Positions 34,380 to 44,103 are shown, counted from the stretch's first letter. The stretch is 64,000 nucleotides of DNA from Marinospirillum perlucidum (GCF_003336805.1 NZ_QFWJ01000005.1:62001-126000), one strand, 5' to 3'. Notes: generated by a model not told the origin, from the letters alone. Made by a program: numbers and translations.

Positions 34380-36742
34380 AAACCCTGCAGTTAAGCGTGC
34401 AGGGACAGGTGCAGGGAGTAGGATTTCGACCGGAAGTTTATCGTCTCGCCAGGGATTTATCCCTGGTCGGACAGGTCTGTAATAACCGCACCGGGGTGGA
34501 AATTCTTCTGCAGGGCGCTAGGGCTCAACTGGATGCTTTTGTGGAGCAGCTGCCCGCCCGGCTAACCTCCCTGGCGGTTATCCGCTCCCTGCAAACCCGC
34601 TGGCTGGAAGCCGAAGCCTTCAGTGATTTTCGCATCCTGGCCAGCGCGGCAGGCAATGACAAGCCCGCGCTGGTGATCCCACCCGATACCCGGCCTTGCT
34701 CTCAGTGCCTGGCCGAGATGTCTGATCCCGATAATCGGCGTTGGCGCTATCCCTTTATCAACTGCACAGCCTGTGGGCCGCGCTACAGCCTGATTCACCA
34801 GCTGCCCTATGACCGGCCTTATACCAGCATGGCGGCCTTTGAACTCTGCTCATCCTGTGCTGACGAGTATGCTGATCCGGGCAATCGACGTTTTCATGCC
34901 CAACCCAATGCTTGCCCAGACTGCGGCCCTCAGCTTTGGTGTGCTGATGCTGAAGGTCAACGCCTGGAGGGTGATCCTCTGGCCTTGGCCTGGTCGGCCT
35001 TGCAGCAGGGACAAATCCTCGCGGTCAAGGGCGTCAGTGGTTTTCATCTGCTTTGTGCAGCGGACCAGACTGCTGCGGTCGAACGTCTGCGAGCCCGCAA
35101 GCAGCGCCCGGATAAACCCCTGGCCGTGATGGCCCTGAATACAGCCTCGCTGGAGCCGCTGGTCGAGCTGGATCAGGAGGCCCGCCAGCTACTGCAATCC
35201 CCGGCAGCCCCGCTGCTTTTATTGCCTGCCCGCTCCTCTGCACAAGAACACCTGGCCTGGCAGCAGCTGGCCCCGGGCATGAGGGATCTGGGGGTGCTTT
35301 TGCCCTCTTCACCGCTGCATTGGCTGCTGTTTCATGAAGCACTGGGACGCCCTCGGGGTGAAGACTGGATGCAGCAGGCCAGTCCTCACTACTGGGTGGC
35401 GACCAGTGCCAATCTCAGTGGTCAGCCCCTGGTGGCTGATAATGATCAGGCTTTACAGCAGTTGGCAGCTATTGCTGATCTTTGGCTGCTGCATGACAGA
35501 GACATCGTTACGGCCCAGGATGATCCCGTGATCCAGGCTGCTGCCCGGCCTTTTGCCCTGGTTCGACCGGGGCGAGGCGGGGCACCCTTGCATCTGCCCT
35601 TAGCGGAAGTCCCGTGTCAGGAGGGAATCCTTGCCCTGGGGGGCTTTCTCAAGACCAGTAGCTGCCTGATCCGCCAGGGCGAAGCCTGCCTTTCCCAGTA
35701 TATTGGTGACCTGGATCAGGCTGCGACCTGCGAGCGTTTGGAGGCCAGTGTCGAGCAGCTTTGTAATCTACTGGATACCCGCCCCCGCCTGGTTTGCAGT
35801 GACCTCCACCCGGACTTTTATTCATCGCGCCTGGCCGAGCGGCTAGCCCGAGAAGCGCAAATTCCCTGGTTGCAGGTTCAGCATCACCACGCCCATGTGG
35901 CGGCGGTGATGGCGGAATACGGCCTGCACCAGGAGGTTCTGGGGCTGGTACTGGATGGTCACGGCCTGGGCGAAGACGGCCAGGCCAGAGGTGGGGAAGT
36001 ACTCAGCGTGACGACCCAGGGCTTTACCCGCTTGGGTGCTCTGGCCCCTTTGTCGCTTCCGGGCGGGGATGCTGCCGCGCGTGAACCCTGGCGGCTGGCC
36101 GCAGCGGTGCTGCAGCAACTGGGAGAAAACGACCGGCTGGAACAGCAGTTTGCCAGGGAGCCGCATTTTCAGGTCTTGTTGAAGGTGTTGCAGCGTCCCG
36201 GATTATGCCCTGTAACCACCAGTGGCGGCCGTCTCTTTGATGCAGCTGCCGGCCTTCTGGGTATTTGCACTCATCAGGCTTATGAAGCCCAGGCCGCGCT
36301 CTTACTGGAAGCTGCCGCCGCCACTGTTTCTCTACCCATTTCGCCGCCCCGGCTTTGGACTTTGCAGCAGGGGGAATTGAGTTTCTGGCCCTTGCTGGCC
36401 GAGCTGGCTGGCTGGACCGGCAGTCGTGAAGAGGGGGCTGCTCTTTTTCATGCGGTTCTGGTGGACGGACTCAGTGAGTGGCTGGTGCAGATGGCCGGGA
36501 AAACGGGCTTGCAGCAGTTGGTCCTGACCGGTGGCTGTTTTTTTAATGCCCTCCTGCGTGGTCAATTGATTGCCAGCCTGGAGGCCCGAGGTTTACAGGT
36601 TTATTTTCCCAGCAGAGTCTCTCCGGGTGATGCCGGACTTTCGCTGGGGCAGGCCTGGGTTGCCCAGTGGGCACTCCAGGAAGATGAATCCCGATTACAT
36701 GAGAGGTTGTCCTATGTGCCTGGCCGTGCCGGTAGCCATTGA
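34376..36742 (+). CDS. hypF: Carbamoyltransferase HypF
   Basis: HypF makes the thiocarbamate on HypE that becomes the cyanide ligands of the Fe site. It is 788 residues. Domain order: an acylphosphatase domain ([13 protein letters not shown], about 14-26); two zinc fingers (CSQCLAEMS...CTACGPR and CSSCADEY...CPDCGP); a YrdC-like domain ([25 protein letters not shown]); and a Kae1-like C-terminal domain ([35 protein letters not shown]). The start overlaps the hupR stop by 4 bases, and hypC starts before it ends. Confidence 0.96.
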   Translation: MKTLQLSVQGQVQGVGFRPEVYRLARDLSLVGQVCNNRTGVEILLQGARAQLDAFVEQLPARLTSLAVIRSLQTRWLEAEAFSDFRILASAAGNDKPALVIPPDTRPCSQCLAEMSDPDNRRWRYPFINCTACGPRYSLIHQLPYDRPYTSMAAFELCSSCADEYADPGNRRFHAQPNACPDCGPQLWCADAEGQRLEGDPLALAWSALQQGQILAVKGVSGFHLLCAADQTAAVERLRARKQRPDKPLAVMALNTASLEPLVELDQEARQLLQSPAAPLLLLPARSSAQEHLAWQQLAPGMRDLGVLLPSSPLHWLLFHEALGRPRGEDWMQQASPHYWVATSANLSGQPLVADNDQALQQLAAIADLWLLHDRDIVTAQDDPVIQAAARPFALVRPGRGGAPLHLPLAEVPCQEGILALGGFLKTSSCLIRQGEACLSQYIGDLDQAATCERLEASVEQLCNLLDTRPRLVCSDLHPDFYSSRLAERLAREAQIPWLQVQHHHAHVAAVMAEYGLHQEVLGLVLDGHGLGEDGQARGGEVLSVTTQGFTRLGALAPLSLPGGDAAAREPWRLAAAVLQQLGENDRLEQQFAREPHFQVLLKVLQRPGLCPVTTSGGRLFDAAAGLLGICTHQAYEAQAALLLEAAAATVSLPISPPRLWTLQQGELSFWPLLAELAGWTGSREEGAALFHAVLVDGLSEWLVQMAGKTGLQQLVLTGGCFFNALLRGQLIASLEARGLQVYFPSRVSPGDAGLSLGQAWVAQWALQEDESRLHERLSYVPGRAGSH

Positions 36743-36944
36743 AGCCCTGATCGATGATCAGACCGCCCGGGTAAACCTGGGCGGGATCAAGAAAAATATC
36801 AATATCGCCCTGATCGACGATCCCCAGGTGGGGGACTATGTGATCCTGCATGTGGGGGTGGCTCTGAAAAAGCTGGATCAGGAAGAGGCCGAAAGAACCC
36901 TGGCACTTTTTGGTGAACTCCAGGCCCAGGAAGAGGAGCAATAA
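36714..36944 (+). CDS. hypC: Hydrogenase assembly chaperone HypC
   Basis: This 76-residue chaperone carries the Fe(CN)2CO group together with HypD to the large subunit. It starts [12 protein letters not shown] with the essential Cys2. It then has [40 protein letters not shown], split over the beta barrel and C-terminal helix. The ATG lies inside the end of hypF (29-base overlap). It is distinct from HupF at 28376. Confidence 0.95.
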   Translation: MCLAVPVAIEALIDDQTARVNLGGIKKNINIALIDDPQVGDYVILHVGVALKKLDQEEAERTLALFGELQAQEEEQ

Positions 36945-36949
36945 GCCGG

Positions 36950-38089
36950 ATGAAATACGTTGATGAGTTTCGTGATGGTGACAAGGCTCGCCAGCTGGCC
37001 GCAAGAATCCTTGAAGAGGTCGACCCTGAGCGTAGCTACCGGCTGATGGAGTTCTGTGGCGGCCATACCCATGCGTTTTTTCGCTATGGCCTGACCGATT
37101 TACTGCCACCGCAGATTGAACTGGTTCATGGTCCCGGTTGCCCGGTCTGTGTGCTGCCGATTGCACGGCTGGATATGGCCATCGAGCTGGCCCGGCGTGA
37201 AGAGGTGATCCTCTGTACCTATGGCGATATGCTCAGGGTACCTGCCTCGGGTCGGGTTTCCCTGCTCAAGGCCAAATCCGAAGGAGCGCAGGTGGTGATG
37301 GTGTATTCACCGCTGGATTGTCTGGAACTGGCCCGTCAGAATCCGGATAAGGAGGTAGTCTTTTTTGCCATAGGTTTTGAAACCACCACGCCACCAACGG
37401 CTCTGCTGGTTCGTGAGACAGCCGAGGCCGGGCTGGAGAACCTCTCCATTTTCTGTAACCACGTCCTCACACCGGCAGCCATGCACGGCATTCTCGCCGG
37501 GGATACCCCCCTGGGGCTGGATGGCTTTATCGGGCCAGCACACGTCAGTACTGTGATCGGTAGCCAGGCTTATGAACCCTTTGCTCGTGAATACGGCTAT
37601 CCGGTGGTGATTGCCGGATTTGAACCCCTGGATTTGCTGCAGGCCATCCTGCAACTGGTTCATCAACTAAACCAGGGACGCGCCGAAGTGGAAAATGAAT
37701 TCACCCGTGCGGTGACCCGAGAGGGCAATCTCAAGGCCCGTCAGCTCTGTGATGACATCTTCACTCTGAGAGACAGTTTTGAATGGCGGGGGCTGGGCAG
37801 CCTGCCCGAAAGTGCCCTCTGCCTGAAACCGGAATGGGCCCACCTGGATACCGAGAAACGCTTCAGCTTTCAGGCCGGGGCTTCACGCGAGAACAAGGCC
37901 TGCGAATGCCCTTCGGTTTTGCGCGGGCTGACCAAGCCACATGAGTGCAAGCTCTTTGGTAACCCCTGTACCCCGGAAAATCCCCTCGGCTCCTGCATGG
38001 TTTCATCGGAAGGAGCCTGTGCGGCCTATTACAGTTATGGTCGCCACCAGCTTCCGCAAAAGGCAGACATCCTGGCAGTAGGTAACTGA
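36950..38089 (+). CDS. hypD: Hydrogenase maturation protein HypD
   Basis: This 379-residue [4Fe-4S] scaffold assembles the Fe(CN)2CO unit. Motifs are MEFCGGHTHAFFRYG (Cys-Gly-Gly-His), VHGPGCPVCVLP (redox cysteines), FAIGFETTTPPTA and FCNHVLTP. Near the C-terminus come the cluster cysteines CECPSVLRG, ECKLFGNPCTPENPLGSC and SEGACAAYYSYG. It starts 5 bases after hypC. Confidence 0.97.
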   Translation: MKYVDEFRDGDKARQLAARILEEVDPERSYRLMEFCGGHTHAFFRYGLTDLLPPQIELVHGPGCPVCVLPIARLDMAIELARREEVILCTYGDMLRVPASGRVSLLKAKSEGAQVVMVYSPLDCLELARQNPDKEVVFFAIGFETTTPPTALLVRETAEAGLENLSIFCNHVLTPAAMHGILAGDTPLGLDGFIGPAHVSTVIGSQAYEPFAREYGYPVVIAGFEPLDLLQAILQLVHQLNQGRAEVENEFTRAVTREGNLKARQLCDDIFTLRDSFEWRGLGSLPESALCLKPEWAHLDTEKRFSFQAGASRENKACECPSVLRGLTKPHECKLFGNPCTPENPLGSCMVSSEGACAAYYSYGRHQLPQKADILAVGN

Positions 38090-38092
38090 TTT

Positions 38093-39118
38093 ATGGCAAA
38101 AATTAATTTTAACAGCGGTAAAGTGGAGATGCTGCACGGCAGCGGCGGCAAGGCTTCCAGTGATTTGATCGAGCAGCTTTTTTTACCCCTGCTGGATAAC
38201 CCCTGGCTGCAACAGCAAAACGATCAGGCAGCTTTTGATCTGCCACCAGGGCGCTTGGTGATGGCTACCGATGCCCATGTGGTGTCTCCCCTGTTTTTCC
38301 CCGGAGGGGATATCGGCAGTCTGGCTGTGCATGGCACGGTCAATGACCTGGCCATGGCCGGGGCTCGTCCCGCTTACCTGTCCGCGGCTTTTATCCTCGA
38401 AGAAGGCTATCCCCTGGCTGATCTCAAGCGCCTGGTGGAATCCATGGCTGCTGCCTCGAAAAAGGCCGGGGTGCCCATTGTGACCGGGGACACCAAGGTG
38501 GTGGAAAAAGGCAAGGGCGACGGGGTGTTTATCACCACCAGTGGTGTGGGGGTTCTGCCTGAAGGCGTTCATCTCTCCGGAGATCTGGCCCGCCCCGGTG
38601 ACCAGCTGCTGGTTTCCGGTTATCTGGGCGATCACGGGGTGACTCTCTTGTCCCTGCGTGAAAACCTGGGCTTCGAGTCGGAAATCCAATCGGATTCCCA
38701 GGCTTTACACGAACTGGTCGAGGTGATGCTGCAAGCAGCACCGGGCTTGCGCTGCCTGCGCGACCCCACCCGTGGCGGATTGGCCACCAGTCTGAATGAG
38801 CTGGCGCGTCAATCCGGAGTCGGCATGCTGATCAATGAAGACCAACTGCCCTTGAGACCGGCCGTCAAAGCCGCCTGTGAATTTCTGGGGCTGGACCCCC
38901 TCTATTCTGCCAATGAAGGCAAGCTGGTGGCCATATGTCCGGCCGAGGAAGCCGAGGCTCTGTTGGCCGCCATGCAGGCTCACCCCCAGGGAGAGGACGC
39001 AGCCATTATCGGCGAGGTTGTGGAAGATGATCGCCACCTGGTGCAGATGAAAACCAGTTTTGGTGGCCAGCGTATTGTTGACTGGTTGCAGGGGGATCAG
39101 TTGCCCAGGATTTGCTAG
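38093..39118 (+). CDS. hypE: Hydrogenase maturation protein HypE
   Basis: HypE dehydrates the carbamoyl group on its C-terminal cysteine to a thiocyanate, donating cyanide to the HypCD iron. It is 341 residues of the PurM/AIR-synthase fold (LHGSGGKASSDLI, ATDAHVVSPLFFPGGDIG, GTVNDLAMAGA, DPTRGGLATSLNELA) and ends exactly in PRIC with the catalytic Cys341. It is the last gene of the hupD-to-hypE series. Confidence 0.97.
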   Translation: MAKINFNSGKVEMLHGSGGKASSDLIEQLFLPLLDNPWLQQQNDQAAFDLPPGRLVMATDAHVVSPLFFPGGDIGSLAVHGTVNDLAMAGARPAYLSAAFILEEGYPLADLKRLVESMAAASKKAGVPIVTGDTKVVEKGKGDGVFITTSGVGVLPEGVHLSGDLARPGDQLLVSGYLGDHGVTLLSLRENLGFESEIQSDSQALHELVEVMLQAAPGLRCLRDPTRGGLATSLNELARQSGVGMLINEDQLPLRPAVKAACEFLGLDPLYSANEGKLVAICPAEEAEALLAAMQAHPQGEDAAIIGEVVEDDRHLVQMKTSFGGQRIVDWLQGDQLPRIC

Positions 39119-39191
39119 GAACCCCCGATAACTCTTGAGCTGGCCTCTTGAAGAAGGGGCCGGTTTAGCTGTTACCTGGTTTGTAGGCAAT

Positions 39192-39218
39192 AAAAAAGCG
39201 ACGGTGGTTAACCGTCGC
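39192..39218 (-). terminator. Rho-independent terminator, probably of hupE
   Basis: On the minus strand, GCGACGGT pairs with ACCGTCGC around a 5-base loop and is followed by TTTTTT. It is oriented for hupE but lies about 230 bases beyond its stop, with the MITE-like repeat in between. It gives no T-run for hypE on the plus strand. Confidence 0.85.
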
Positions 39219-39238
39219 ATCAAGAGGGAGATCAGAAA

Positions 39239-39405
39239 CCACTGATTAACTACTGCGTTGAAACGGACTTCAAAATGCTCATTTACTCGCTGTAAACTCC
39301 GCTTTTTCAGTCAGTTTCGATGGCGACCTACATGGATGTAGGAAGTGCTGGAATTCATCAGGAATGAATTCAGCTCTGACCTGCACTCGTAACGTTGATC
39401 AGAGG
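39239..39405. repeat. MITE-like repeat, copy 1 (167 bp, both modules)
   Basis: Terminal inverted repeats are CCACTGATTAAC (left) and GTTGATCAGAGG (right), degenerate versions of CCTCTGATTAAC and its complement. It contains module A (AATGCTCATTTACTCGCTGT from about 39276), shared with copy 2. It also contains module B (a CCTACATGGATGTAGG palindrome, then GTGCTGGAATTCATCAGG), shared with copy 3. No coding capacity. Confidence 0.82.
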
Positions 39406-39446
39406 TCTCTTAAATCAAGTGTTTCCAGCCATCGGGCTGTAAGCCT

Positions 39447-40031
39447 TTAGATCAGTAGCAGCAGGCCGGTACAGCTGACGGCAACACCGGCACCGCGCAG
39501 GGCGAGGGGAAAGCTGCCCAGGGCGGAGCGGGCAATCATCACCCCGGTCAGGTGAAGCAGCAGGCTGGCCAGTAGCAGTCCCAGTCCGAAGCCCAGGCTG
39601 TTACCCACCGCTTCCACACCATGTGCAGAACCGTGGAAGGCGGCAAAGCCGGCAGCGAGGAAGAGCAGACCGGCAGCAGGCAGGCGCAGGCGACTGGTGA
39701 CCAGCAGGCCGAAGATCAGCAGGGAAGCGGCAATACCCACTTCAAACCAGGGCAGGATTACCCCAGCCAGACCTGCCAGGTAACCGCCCAGCAGGGCAAC
39801 CAGGAAGCAGGCAGGCAGCAGCAGTTGCATACGGCCCTGGTGCAGGCCGGCCAGCAGGCCCAGAGTAATCATGGCCAGCAGGTGATCCCAGCCACTCAGG
39901 GGGTGCAGGAGACCGCTCAGAAAACCATTTTGCAGGTGCAGGTGGTCGCCGGTGTGGGCAAGAGCCAGGCCGGGCAGTAAAAGGCCCAGGCAAACGGCCA
40001 GTAAACGAGTCATCGCAGGAAAAGTTTGCAT
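39447..40031 (-). CDS. hupE: HupE/UreJ-family membrane protein, probable nickel transporter
   Basis: This 194-residue membrane protein has an N-terminal signal (LLAVCLGLLLPGLALA), then HTGDHLHLQNGFLSGLLHPLSGWDHLLAM, the HupE/UreJ signature with conserved histidines and Asp. About six spans follow, with a second His motif (FAAFHGSAHGVE). Members are nickel permeases feeding hydrogenase or urease. Here the neighbours are hydrogenase genes and a sigma-54 promoter lies upstream, so the nickel is for HupL/HupV. AAGGAAG precedes ATG 40031; a second in-frame ATG is at 40013. Confidence 0.93.
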   Translation of the reverse strand: MQTFPAMTRLLAVCLGLLLPGLALAHTGDHLHLQNGFLSGLLHPLSGWDHLLAMITLGLLAGLHQGRMQLLLPACFLVALLGGYLAGLAGVILPWFEVGIAASLLIFGLLVTSRLRLPAAGLLFLAAGFAAFHGSAHGVEAVGNSLGFGLGLLLASLLLHLTGVMIARSALGSFPLALRGAGVAVSCTGLLLLI

Positions 40032-40081
40032 GTTTCTTCCTTAGTTTCCTTTTATATTTGGACGGCATTCGGATAATCATA

Positions 40082-40097
40082 AGCAAAACAAATGCCA
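40082..40097 (-). promoter_or_regulatory. Sigma-54 (-24/-12) promoter of hupE
   Basis: The minus strand reads TGGCATTTGTTTTGCT from 40097 to 40082, matching TGGCAC-N5-TTGCW with the exact GG-N10-GC spacing. Transcription would start near 40071, 40 bases before the hupE ATG, which places hupE in the same regulon as hupS and hupD. Confidence 0.8.
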
Positions 40098-40290
40098 GTT
40101 ACTGCCTGTTAGTGGATTTTTGTCCTTGTCTTTGCTGAGCTTCGCCAGCTGCAGCTTGAGCGGGGCATAGTCCTTGCTTGGCAGCGTGAAGGCAAGCTTG
40201 CGTCCCAGCAAAGGCTTTTTTGGGGTGGTTGCCTGCTTTGCATCCTGTATCCTTAACAGGTAAGTCGCCTTTCACCCGCCGGGGTTTTTT

Positions 40291-41661
40291 ATGGACAAAG
40301 AGAGCCAGCTCACTGATTATTTACCCGACCTTCAGTCTTTTACTGATGAGGCCTGGGTGGAAGTGATCCGCAAAATGGATGAAGCCTATGCGGATCTGGT
40401 GGGCTATCAGGTGCAGATTGAAGAGCAGAATGCGGCGCTGGAAGAGGCGCGCAGCTTTTTCGATAGTGTGCAGTCGGCCATGAGTGATCTTTTGATCGCC
40501 TGTGACCATGAAGGCCGGGTGCAGCAGGTCAATCGGGCCTGTGAAGAATTGACGGGCCGTTCGGCCGAGGATTTTATTGGCGCAGCCCTGATCAGTCTTT
40601 GTGAAGGAGCCTGCCAGCAACGCCTGCAGCAGGCTCTGCAGCAGGTCAGGGTAGAGCCGGTACGTGATCTGGAAGTGGAACTGGAAGGCAAGGAGGGGCC
40701 GGTTCCCCTGGCCCTGAACTGTTCCGCACGTTTCAGTCAGCGAGGTCGCCTGGTGGGAATCGTGGTGGCCGGACGCCCTCTGGGGGAACTCCAGCGTGCC
40801 TTCAAGGAACTCCATCAGGCCCATGCGGAATTGAAGCTGGCCCAGGAGCGTCTGGTGCAGGCGGAGAAAATGGCCTCCCTGGGGCGGCTGGTGGCCGGTG
40901 TAGCCCATGAGCTGAATAATCCCATCAGTTTTATCTATGGCAATATGCATGCCCTGCGCGGTTATACCCGGCGTTTGACCCGTTATTTTGATGCCGTACA
41001 TGCCGGTGAGGATCGCCAGAGTCTGGCAGCCCTGCGCGAAGAACTGCGCCTGGACAAGTTGATTGCCGACCTGGATTCCCTGGTTGAAGGCACCCTGGAA
41101 GGGGCCGGGCGAGTCAGGGATATTGTCGATGATCTGCGCCAGTTTTCCTCGACCCAAAAGACCTCAAAAGCGGCTTTTGATCTCTTGCATGTGGTTTGCT
41201 CGGCCCTGCACTGGATTACCAAGGATTCCCCCGGTCAGTTGGAGGTGATCACCCACCTCCCTGAACATCTGGAAGCCTACGGCCATTCCGGACAAATCCA
41301 TCAGGTCATTGTCAATTTGCTGCAAAATGCCGTGGATGCCGTCCATGACCAGCCGCATCCACGCCTGGTGATTACTGCAGGGCAGACCGTGGATAAAGCC
41401 TGGCTAACTCTGGAAGACAATGGCCCCGGCGTTTCCGATGAAGACCTGTCGCGCTTGTTTGATCCCTTTTACACCACCAAGCCGGTCGGGCAGGGCACAG
41501 GGCTGGGTCTGTCGATCAGTTATGGTATTGTAAGCGAGCATCAAGGTTCCCTGACGCTGAAGAAAATCGACCCGCCTGCTGCAGAAACCCCGCCTCGGGG
41601 AATGCTGGCGCGCCTGGAATTACCCCTGCCCCCCGATGACGAGGAGTCTCCACATGGCTAA
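40291..41661 (+). CDS. hupT: Hydrogenase-regulating histidine kinase HupT/HoxJ
   Basis: This 456-residue soluble sensor kinase has no membrane span. It has an N-terminal helical segment with a coiled coil (about 35-50), a PAS domain (FFDSVQSAMSDLLIACDHEGRVQQVNRACEELTG, split; about 52-170), another coiled coil, then the H box VAGVAHELNNPISFIYGNMHAL and the ATP domain (VNLLQNAVDAV, DNGPGV, GTGLGLSISYGI). In known systems the regulatory hydrogenase binds it and hydrogen controls its phosphorylation of HupR. It overlaps hupU by 8 bases. Confidence 0.94.
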   Translation: MDKESQLTDYLPDLQSFTDEAWVEVIRKMDEAYADLVGYQVQIEEQNAALEEARSFFDSVQSAMSDLLIACDHEGRVQQVNRACEELTGRSAEDFIGAALISLCEGACQQRLQQALQQVRVEPVRDLEVELEGKEGPVPLALNCSARFSQRGRLVGIVVAGRPLGELQRAFKELHQAHAELKLAQERLVQAEKMASLGRLVAGVAHELNNPISFIYGNMHALRGYTRRLTRYFDAVHAGEDRQSLAALREELRLDKLIADLDSLVEGTLEGAGRVRDIVDDLRQFSSTQKTSKAAFDLLHVVCSALHWITKDSPGQLEVITHLPEHLEAYGHSGQIHQVIVNLLQNAVDAVHDQPHPRLVITAGQTVDKAWLTLEDNGPGVSDEDLSRLFDPFYTTKPVGQGTGLGLSISYGIVSEHQGSLTLKKIDPPAAETPPRGMLARLELPLPPDDEESPHG

Positions 41662-42652
41662 CCTGCTCTGGCTGCAATCCGGTGGCTGTGGTGGCTGCAC
41701 CATGTCCCTGCTCAATGCCGAGTCCCCGGATCTGCTCACCCGCCTGGAAGCAGCAGGTATTGAGCTACTCTGGCACCCCTCCCTGAGTGAAGAAACCGGC
41801 TCCGAAGTGCATGCCTTGTTGCAGCGGATTCTGGAGGGCGAGCTGGCCCTGGATTTTTTATGCCTGGAGGGTGCGGTGTTACAAGGCCCTCAGGGGACGG
41901 GGCGCTTTCACCTGCTGGGTGGAACGGGTATTCCCATGATGGAATGGGTCCGCCAGTTGGCCGAAAAAGCCCGCTATACCCTGGCGATCGGTAGCTGTGC
42001 AGCCTATGGCGGCATGACCTCGGCCGGTATCAATCCCTCTGAAGCCACGGGCCTGCAGTATGAAGGTGAATTGCCCGGAGGTCTGCTGGGTAGTGAATAT
42101 CGCGCCCACAGTGGTTTGCCGGTGATTAATGTGGCCGGTTGCCCTACCCATCCGGAATGGGTGCTGGAAACCCTGATGGAACTGGTCTGGGATGCTCCCG
42201 ACCGGCAGCGTTATGATGCCTGGCAACGGCCACGCCTCTATACTGATTCCCTGGTTCACCATGGCTGTGCCCGTAATGAATACTATGAATACAAGGCCAG
42301 TGCCGAGCAACTGGGTCAGCAGGGCTGTATGATGGAACACTTGGGCTGTCTGGGGACTCAGGCTCATGCCGATTGCAATACCCGACCCTGGAATGGTCAG
42401 GGTTCCTGTATTCAGGGCGGCTACCCCTGCATCAACTGCACGGCACCGGAATTTGAAGAGCCCCGGTCAACCTTTCTGGAAACCCCCAAGTTGGCGGGGA
42501 TTCCTGTCGGCCTGCCCAGGGATATGCCCAAGGCCTGGTTTGTTGCCCTGGCTTCCCTGTCCAAGGCAGCCACACCGCAGAGACTGAGAGATAACGCTGT
42601 GGCTGAGCAACTGATTTATCCACCCACGATCAAGCACAAGAAAAATAACTGA
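41654..42652 (+). CDS. hupU: Regulatory (H2-sensing) hydrogenase small subunit
   Basis: This 332-residue small subunit of the sensor hydrogenase has no Tat signal: it begins MANLLWLQSGGCGGCTMSLL, the HupU/HoxB proximal-cluster start, so it stays in the cytoplasm. Further cluster ligands are in AIGSCAAYGGMTSAG, NVAGCPTHPEW, HHGCARNEYYE, GCMMEHLGCLG and CNTRPWN...SCIQGGYPCINCTAP. It lacks the extra cysteines seen in HupS. It overlaps hupV by one base. Confidence 0.95.
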   Translation: MANLLWLQSGGCGGCTMSLLNAESPDLLTRLEAAGIELLWHPSLSEETGSEVHALLQRILEGELALDFLCLEGAVLQGPQGTGRFHLLGGTGIPMMEWVRQLAEKARYTLAIGSCAAYGGMTSAGINPSEATGLQYEGELPGGLLGSEYRAHSGLPVINVAGCPTHPEWVLETLMELVWDAPDRQRYDAWQRPRLYTDSLVHHGCARNEYYEYKASAEQLGQQGCMMEHLGCLGTQAHADCNTRPWNGQGSCIQGGYPCINCTAPEFEEPRSTFLETPKLAGIPVGLPRDMPKAWFVALASLSKAATPQRLRDNAVAEQLIYPPTIKHKKNN

Positions 42653-44103
42653 TGTCGCGTATTCTGTTAGGACCCATCAACCGGGTTGAAGGTGACCTGG
42701 ATATCAGCCTGGAACTGGATGGCTCTGTCATTCGTGAGGCCCGAGTCAACTCCACCCTCTATCGTGGTTTTGAACAGCTGCTGGTGGGCAAACCCGCTCT
42801 GGATGCCCTGGTTTATGCCCCGCGTATTTGTGGCATCTGTTCGGTCAGTCAAAGCCAGGCTTCCGCCCTGGCCCTGGCTGAGGCACTGCAGCTAGAGGCA
42901 CCCGCCAATGGCGAACTCTGTCGTAACCTGATGTTGGCCAACGAATCCCTGGCGGATCTGCTGACGCATTTTTATCTTTTCTTTATGCCGGATTTTGCCC
43001 GCGCCGATTATTCTTCCGCCAGCTGGTACCCGCAGATCGCCCGGCGTTTTCAAGCCATCAAAGGCGAAGCTGCCAAGACGGTGCTGCCAGCCAGAGCCCA
43101 GTTTTTGCATATCCTGGGCTTACTGGGGGGTAAGTGGCCGCATACCCTGAGTTTGCAGCCGGGTGGTTCCAGCAAACCGGTGCGCCCCCAGGAGCGCCTG
43201 CAATTGCTGACGCTCCTGCGCAGTTTTCGTAACTTTCTGGAAAAGGAAACCTTCGCTGCGCCCCTGGAGCGGATAAATGCCCTGAGCAGCCCGCAAGAGC
43301 TGGCCGCCTGGGAAGCGGAAGAATCCTGGCAGACTGGGGATTTGCGTACTTTTCTGCATTTGAGCCGCGAACTTCGGCTGGATCAGTTGGGCCGGGGTTA
43401 TGATCATTTTCTGAGCTACGGTAATTTTTCCCTGCAGGGGCAAAAACTGCTACCTGCAGGCACCTGGAATCTTCAGGAGGGTTACCAGCCTCTGGATACG
43501 AACGCCATCGCCGAGGATGTCAGTCACGCCTGGCTGGAAGAGGAGCCTGCAAGGCATCCGCGCCAGGGGTCTACCCGTCCAGTGGTGGAAAAAGATGAGG
43601 CCTACTCCTGGTGCAAGGCTCCACGCCTGGATGGACAGGTAATGGAAACAGGGGCGCTGGCCCGCGCCCTGGTCGCAGGCCAGCCCCTGCTGACTGCTCT
43701 GGTTCGCGAGCAGGGAGGCTCGGTGCATACCCGAGTACTGGCCCGTTTGCTGGAATTGGCGCGGCTGCTTCCGGAAATGGAACACTGGGCCGCAGCCCTG
43801 CAACCCGAGCAACCCTTTGCTGTTCACGCCGAGGAGATGGGCTCCGGGGAAGGTGCGGGTCTGATGGAAGCGGCCCGTGGCAGCCTGGGCCATTGGCTGC
43901 GTTTGGAAAAAGGCCGCATTACCCACTATCAAATCGTGGCCCCCACCACCTGGAACTTTTCACCCAGGGATAGCCAGCAACAACCGGGAGCGCTGGAAAA
44001 AGCCCTGGCAGGCACCCAGGTGGAAGATCCCGGCCGGGATTCGGTTCGGGTTCAGCACATCCTGCGCAGTTTTGATCCCTGTATGGTTTGCACGGTGCAC
44101 TAA
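42652..44103 (+). CDS. hupV: Regulatory (H2-sensing) hydrogenase large subunit
   Basis: This 483-residue large subunit of the sensor hydrogenase has L1 RICGICSVSQ (Cys60, Cys63) and L2 DPCMVCTVH (Cys477, Cys480), and it stops exactly at His483. No C-terminal peptide is left to cleave, as is known for HupV/HoxC, so HupD is not needed for it. The TTWNFSPRDSQQQPG segment is retained. It is the last gene of hupTUV. Confidence 0.96.
   Translation: MSRILLGPINRVEGDLDISLELDGSVIREARVNSTLYRGFEQLLVGKPALDALVYAPRICGICSVSQSQASALALAEALQLEAPANGELCRNLMLANESLADLLTHFYLFFMPDFARADYSSASWYPQIARRFQAIKGEAAKTVLPARAQFLHILGLLGGKWPHTLSLQPGGSSKPVRPQERLQLLTLLRSFRNFLEKETFAAPLERINALSSPQELAAWEAEESWQTGDLRTFLHLSRELRLDQLGRGYDHFLSYGNFSLQGQKLLPAGTWNLQEGYQPLDTNAIAEDVSHAWLEEEPARHPRQGSTRPVVEKDEAYSWCKAPRLDGQVMETGALARALVAGQPLLTALVREQGGSVHTRVLARLLELARLLPEMEHWAAALQPEQPFAVHAEEMGSGEGAGLMEAARGSLGHWLRLEKGRITHYQIVAPTTWNFSPRDSQQQPGALEKALAGTQVEDPGRDSVRVQHILRSFDPCMVCTVH

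Larger units (their letters stand above)
39119..39446. other. 328-bp region between convergent hypE and hupE
   Basis: No gene is seen here. It contains, left to right, a GGCC-rich stretch after hypE, a minus-strand terminator (39192-39218) and the longest copy of the MITE-like repeat (39239-39405). The repeat separates hupE from its probable terminator. Confidence 0.6.

Noticed and set aside
40179-40194. Possible sigma-54 promoter TGGCAGCGTGAAGGCA before hupT
   Set aside because: GG-N10-GC spacing is right, but the -12 element is AGGCA instead of TTGCA; too weak to list as a feature.
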